Assembly: GCA_037976565.1 (NCBI GenBank)
Contig: CP137672.1
Location: forward strand, 23,157,134-23,221,133
Direction of reading: 5' to 3'
From: Mesocentrotus franciscanus
Lineage: Eukaryota; Echinodermata; Echinoidea; Camarodonta; Strongylocentrotidae
Length of the DNA: 64,000 nucleotides
Part shown: positions 60,680 through 64,000 of the stretch, one piece after another
How the letters are laid out: the number at the start of each line of letters is the position of its first letter
How positions within the stretch are numbered: the stretch's first letter is position 1
Position numbers and translations under genes: made by a program
The notes under the pieces: generated by a model
What the model saw: only the letters and a program-made list of their open reading frames with translations
Told to the model about the DNA's origin: nothing
The model's database searches: none

Positions 60680-62421
60680 ATGATGGCTACTTCATTGAAG
60701 CAGGCTGTCCGACAGACCCTGGAGTGTCCTATCTGCCTGAGTTTCTTCAAGGAACCCAAGATTCTTACCTGCTCCCATACCTTCTGCAAGGGTTGTCTTG
60801 AGACTCTCCTGGAGTCTCATCGAGCGTCTCGTCGGAACAAAGACGTTCTGTTCTGTCCTACCTGCAGGGGGGAGACTTCGCTTCCTGGTGGAGATGTGGG
60901 TAGACTGCAATCAAACATAACAGTGAGATCACTTGTTGAAGATGTGGAGACCCAAGGCCAGGTCTGTTCCAACTGTAATCAAAAAGACAAATCATTGCAT
61001 AGAAAATGGAACAATTGTAAAAACGTGACGATGAAGAATGTTTTTGTCTCACCTGTAACAAGTACGTCTGCTTCAAGTGTGGCATATTAGAGCATGCAAA
61101 GGATGCTCACACTATCCTGGAAGCAGGCGCACATGAAACTGCGCAAAAGAATAACGTCGAGGAGCTTGCATCTGAAGCGGATGCAAAGATACGCGACGTT
61201 GACAAGTATGTTACATTCGTTGTAGACCAGCGTAAATGGGTGCATAACGTTAAGGAACAACTCAAGGATGAAATAGATGCGGCTTTTAAGGAATCAGTTA
61301 AGAAGTTGAGGGAAAGAAAGGCGGTGTTGAAAAATGAAGTTGACCACAAGCTAGGGGAACTTGAGACTTCATTTGGAGACATGGAGGAGTCGGGTCGTAA
61401 GCAGAAAGACCAGATTAAGGAAGTTCTGGACTTAGTTAAGAATGGTCTCAGTTTTCCTCTCCAGACAGATGCTCTGACCTCACATAGGGCGATGTGTCAA
61501 CAGCTGCAAGAGCTTCTTAGCCGGATTGGGCCCGATGAGGAGCTGCTCAGAAGAACTGCTGAGGAAGGTGAAAGAATTGTTTTCAGGAGTGAGGGATCGA
61601 ATGAACTCCAATTGGGCAAGCTTCGACAAAAGGAATCAAAATGGGTTCTGTGCACGAAAGATCCGCTGCCTGTTAGAAACATCATGAACGGAATGGCAAT
61701 ATCACCAAACAATGAGATGGCTGTTGGTTGCCAGAAGGGAGGAATATTCTTATATTCTCCTGAGGGTATCATACAAGATCCCGTTCTAACATCTGTTAAA
61801 GTTCGTGCCTTACACTTCATGCCTGATGGTGGATACGTCATACGCGACACTAATAACAGAATTTTCTTGTACTCAGAGCGTTGTGAAAAGCTTGATGTTA
61901 CGTTTGAGACAATGGCTGATGCGGGCGGTTTGTTTGGCGGCCTCACTGTAGGCAAGGATGGACTAATCTTCGTAGGTTACGATGTTTGCAAAAAAATACA
62001 GGTATTTAAGCCAGCAGGGGGGAAGGCAATTAGAGAGATAACGTATAACGGATCTGTACCCGCGCAGATTTTTGCGAGGACATCAAGTCAAGCGATTGTC
62101 CTTAAGAATTTTGGGAAAGAGGTACACGTTATCAACGATGTGTCTGGTGCTAGCATCCATAGCATCAGCAAGGTTGATGAAAACCCTTACCCTGCTGTGT
62201 GTCAGGATGATTCAGTAATCATTGCATGGGTCAAGCACGATCCGGGTCTGTTGAGCATCGTTCAGTACACAAAAGAGCTGAACTACATCAAAAACATTCT
62301 CACTGACTTCAAGATAATGACACCAAATCGAGCATGGTGCTATTTGCAAGAATTCAAGACGGGAGAGATTGCTTTCTGCACTCTTGATAGGCTTTACATC
62401 TTCCATGAGACATGGAAGTAA
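60680..62421 (+). pseudogene. TRIM-type gene, copy 2, damaged in the B-box
   Basis: Same architecture as copy 1. There are ATGs at 60680 and 60683; the second matches the start of copy 1. The RING is complete (C15, C18, C30, H32, C35, C38, C58, C61 counted from 60683). CSNC follows, which copy 1 lacks. At about 61018-61020 one base is missing relative to copy 1, so the first frame ends at 61090. The homologous frame is open from 61021 to 62421, encoding the rest of the B-box, coiled coil and NHL-like propeller to the end FHETWK. Even in the aligned frame the first B-box histidine is Arg (CGT for CAC). The 3' part is open throughout, with the propeller frame intact. Copy 2 could yield a RING-only protein of about 135 residues from 60683. 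Whether it is expressed is unknown. Confidence 0.8.
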
Positions 62422-63126
62422 ATTTCAGTTTTGAAGATGAAACGTGAAGTTTAACAAACTTACAAAACCCAAACTATTAAGATTGTTATTCGGTCTAGTG
62501 GAAAAATGCACCACATAAATATTATCTACTCTTGCCAGGAATATATAGCAGTGCATACATTTTTATTATTACAATAATCACCGTGACCAGGTCTATGAAC
62601 CTATTTGGGTTCAAGGCAGGTTTTTGCGAAGGATACAAAAGGCAAGAGAAAATACAAAGTAAATACATTAAAGAAATTTAAATTATGGTTACTTTATGAG
62701 AAAGCATATCGCCATTATTAACAATTTTTATACCATAAGCATGTAATACATGAAATTTCAATTCATTTAAAATGTGGTATATATTACCTTTATCACCGCC
62801 ACATAAGAAACACGTATTTTTATAACTTTTTGAGTGAATACATTCCTTTATACCTCCGCCTCAGCCATATCAACCTTTATATTTTTGAAGTGAATATGAG
62901 TGTTTTTCATCAAATTGGCAAGGATTGAGATGATGCAATAAAACTACTAAAAAAATGATATATTATAATCCATCTGATTTGTACTTACGTAGAAAAACTT
63001 GGTGGAAGTCGAGGAGGAGAATGAAGAATTTGACAAACTTTTTTTTTATTTTGTCAATAGACATATGCCCCTCAAAAATAAAATGAGTTCGAAGCAATCA
63101 ATCACCATGGATAAATGAAAACATTT
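62422..63126. other. TRIM copy 2 3' flank, then end of unit B
   Basis: Matches 53670-54400 (landmarks AAACTTACAAAACCCAAAC, GAGAAAGCATATCGCC, TAATCCATCTGATTTGTA) without the small MITE, until about 62985. After that the sequence is unrelated to unit A. Confidence 0.7.
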
Positions 63127-63708
63127 TTGAAGCTAAGAAGAAAAGAGACTTGTCAAAATCCAAAGCTGTAAAGACCCAAAATCAAAATGCCTGGAAAGAC
63201 AATCGTGTGTTTAAAAATAAAGTTACATCTTTGATTAGGAAAGCGAAACGCAATTATTATACTGAACATCTAACTAAAGGATCAGAACTCTAATAATTCA
63301 TGGAAAACATTGTCTTCAGTAATACCCAAGAAAACTTCATCTTCTCAGCTTCCACCTAGTCATTGCCAGAACATGGCTAACCATCATTTTGTAAATGTTG
63401 CTACAAGTTTAATTTCTGATTCTACAGTAGTTGAGACTATCGTTTCTGATGATACCGGAGTGCAATATCGTTACAACTTTCTACTGTAAGTGAATGTGAT
63501 ATTTTGAAAGAAATACATCAACTAAATAATAAGAAATCAGTAGGTCTGGATAGAATCTCTATAAAGATTTTGAAATGTCCTTAACTGAAATGATTCGACC
63601 AACAGGCTATCTGATTAACAAATGAATTATCCAAGATATAGTTCCAAAGAAAGTAAGAAATAGAAGATTGCTAAAATAGTCCCTCTACACAAAAGAGGCG
63701 TAGGTTCG
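63127..63708 (+). pseudogene. LINE ORF2 fragment (start of reverse transcriptase), frameshifted
   Basis: Translating piecewise gives typical non-LTR retrotransposon sequence between endonuclease and RT: NQNAWKDNRVFKNKV, SLIRKAKRNYYTEHL, WKTLSSVIPKKTSSS, then ILKEIHQLNNKKSVGLDRIS and, from about 63669, KIAKIVPLHKRG. The last two are hallmarks of RT domains 0-1 in CR1/L2/jockey-like elements. The pieces lie in different frames with stops between them, and the match ends at about 63708 before the catalytic FADD region. It is a dead, 3'-truncated fragment. Confidence 0.8.
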
Positions 63709-64000
63709 AGTAGGTATTAAAAATGCATTGAGCCGGTATATGTATATGTAAATCGATATGATTATGTAAATGCTTTTTAATGACCCCCCTGTATATGTTA
63801 TGGCTTCTGTATGTTTACTATAATGTTTTGTATCGTTTTTTCTATTATATATATTTTGTATTTTTATATATTTTCTTATATATATTTTTTAATATACATA
63901 TACTATTCAAAACTCCGGCCTACGATATATATATATTGCCTTTTTTATACATCTTTCTCATCGCGCCATGTCAAATTATCGACGATATTCTTCATCATAT
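63709..64000. other. AT-rich stretch at the window end
   Basis: Many TATATA runs. No gene recognised. Confidence 0.6.

Larger units (their letters stand above)
54473..62990 (+). repeat. Segmental duplication, unit B
   Basis: Head-to-tail partner of unit A. It is longer because of private insertions: two SINEs (54491, 54967), a 0.6-kb insert (55918), a foldback (57701), and an LTR with a nested foldback (58466). Homology to unit A stops downstream of the TRIM gene near 62985. There unit A runs into unrelated sequence and the junction SINE, and unit B runs into the LINE fragment. Confidence 0.85.

Noticed and set aside
61015..61025. An intron to explain the TRIM copy 2 frame change
   Set aside because: The two frames abut with one base missing relative to copy 1; no GT...AG pair of any workable length is present there.

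Overview
This window is animal nuclear DNA: AT-rich, with few genes, introns, long CT/GA and AT microsatellites, and many short inverted-repeat transposons. Only two gene loci are convincing. One is a tyrosylprotein sulfotransferase gene (TPST family) on the + strand, with coding exons at 29035-29849 and 41565-42012 and an intron of about 11.7 kb. The other is a tandem pair of TRIM-type genes (RING, B-box, coiled coil, NHL-like propeller) at 51967-53669 and 60680-62421. The mix of intronless-coding TRIM duplicates, TTAA-flanked MITEs, CT/GA tracts and TTAGGG-like tracts suggests an invertebrate deuterostome. An echinoderm such as a sea urchin is most likely, but this is inference from general appearance.

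Layout. 1-1712: three tandem units of about 215-250 bp, the first carrying two mobile elements. 1713-9500: mostly unassigned, with a SINE fragment, a 39-bp duplication and a 91-96-bp minisatellite. 9500-16800: dense mobile DNA, namely a repeat shared with 34355, a TTAA MITE with another element nested in it, a hAT-like element with a TTAA MITE inside, a LINE tail, and a long hairpin MITE. 16800-28900: dispersed MITEs, CT tracts and a duplicated 198-bp segment. 29035-42012: the TPST gene; its intron opens with an array that repeats the exon end and splice donor, and also holds several MITEs. 42100-48300: intergenic DNA with hairpin MITEs and an expanded hairpin element. 48320-62990: a tandem segmental duplication, unit A about 6.1 kb and unit B about 8.5 kb, each with one TRIM gene. 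63127-63708: a broken LINE reverse-transcriptase fragment.

The TPST gene looks intact and encodes a predicted 420-residue Golgi type II membrane enzyme with the PAPS-binding and catalytic residues in place. The TRIM copies are both damaged, in different places. Copy 1 has lost two RING zinc ligands and carries a 1-nt deletion near its 3' end. Copy 2 has a complete RING but a 1-nt deletion and a lost histidine in the B-box. They are therefore called pseudogenes, although an assembly error cannot be excluded.

The duplication is useful as a record. Comparing units A and B exposes empty sites for a 7SL-like SINE, a tRNA-derived SINE, a TTAA MITE, a 5-bp-TSD MITE, a solo LTR and a foldback element. 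The most unusual items are the exon-junction-derived array in TPST, the GGACAACTACCCCC foldback elements, the 7SL-like SINE at the duplication junction, and the abundance and nesting of TTAA-flanked MITE families. Coordinates of repeat borders come from reading by eye and may be off by a few bases.
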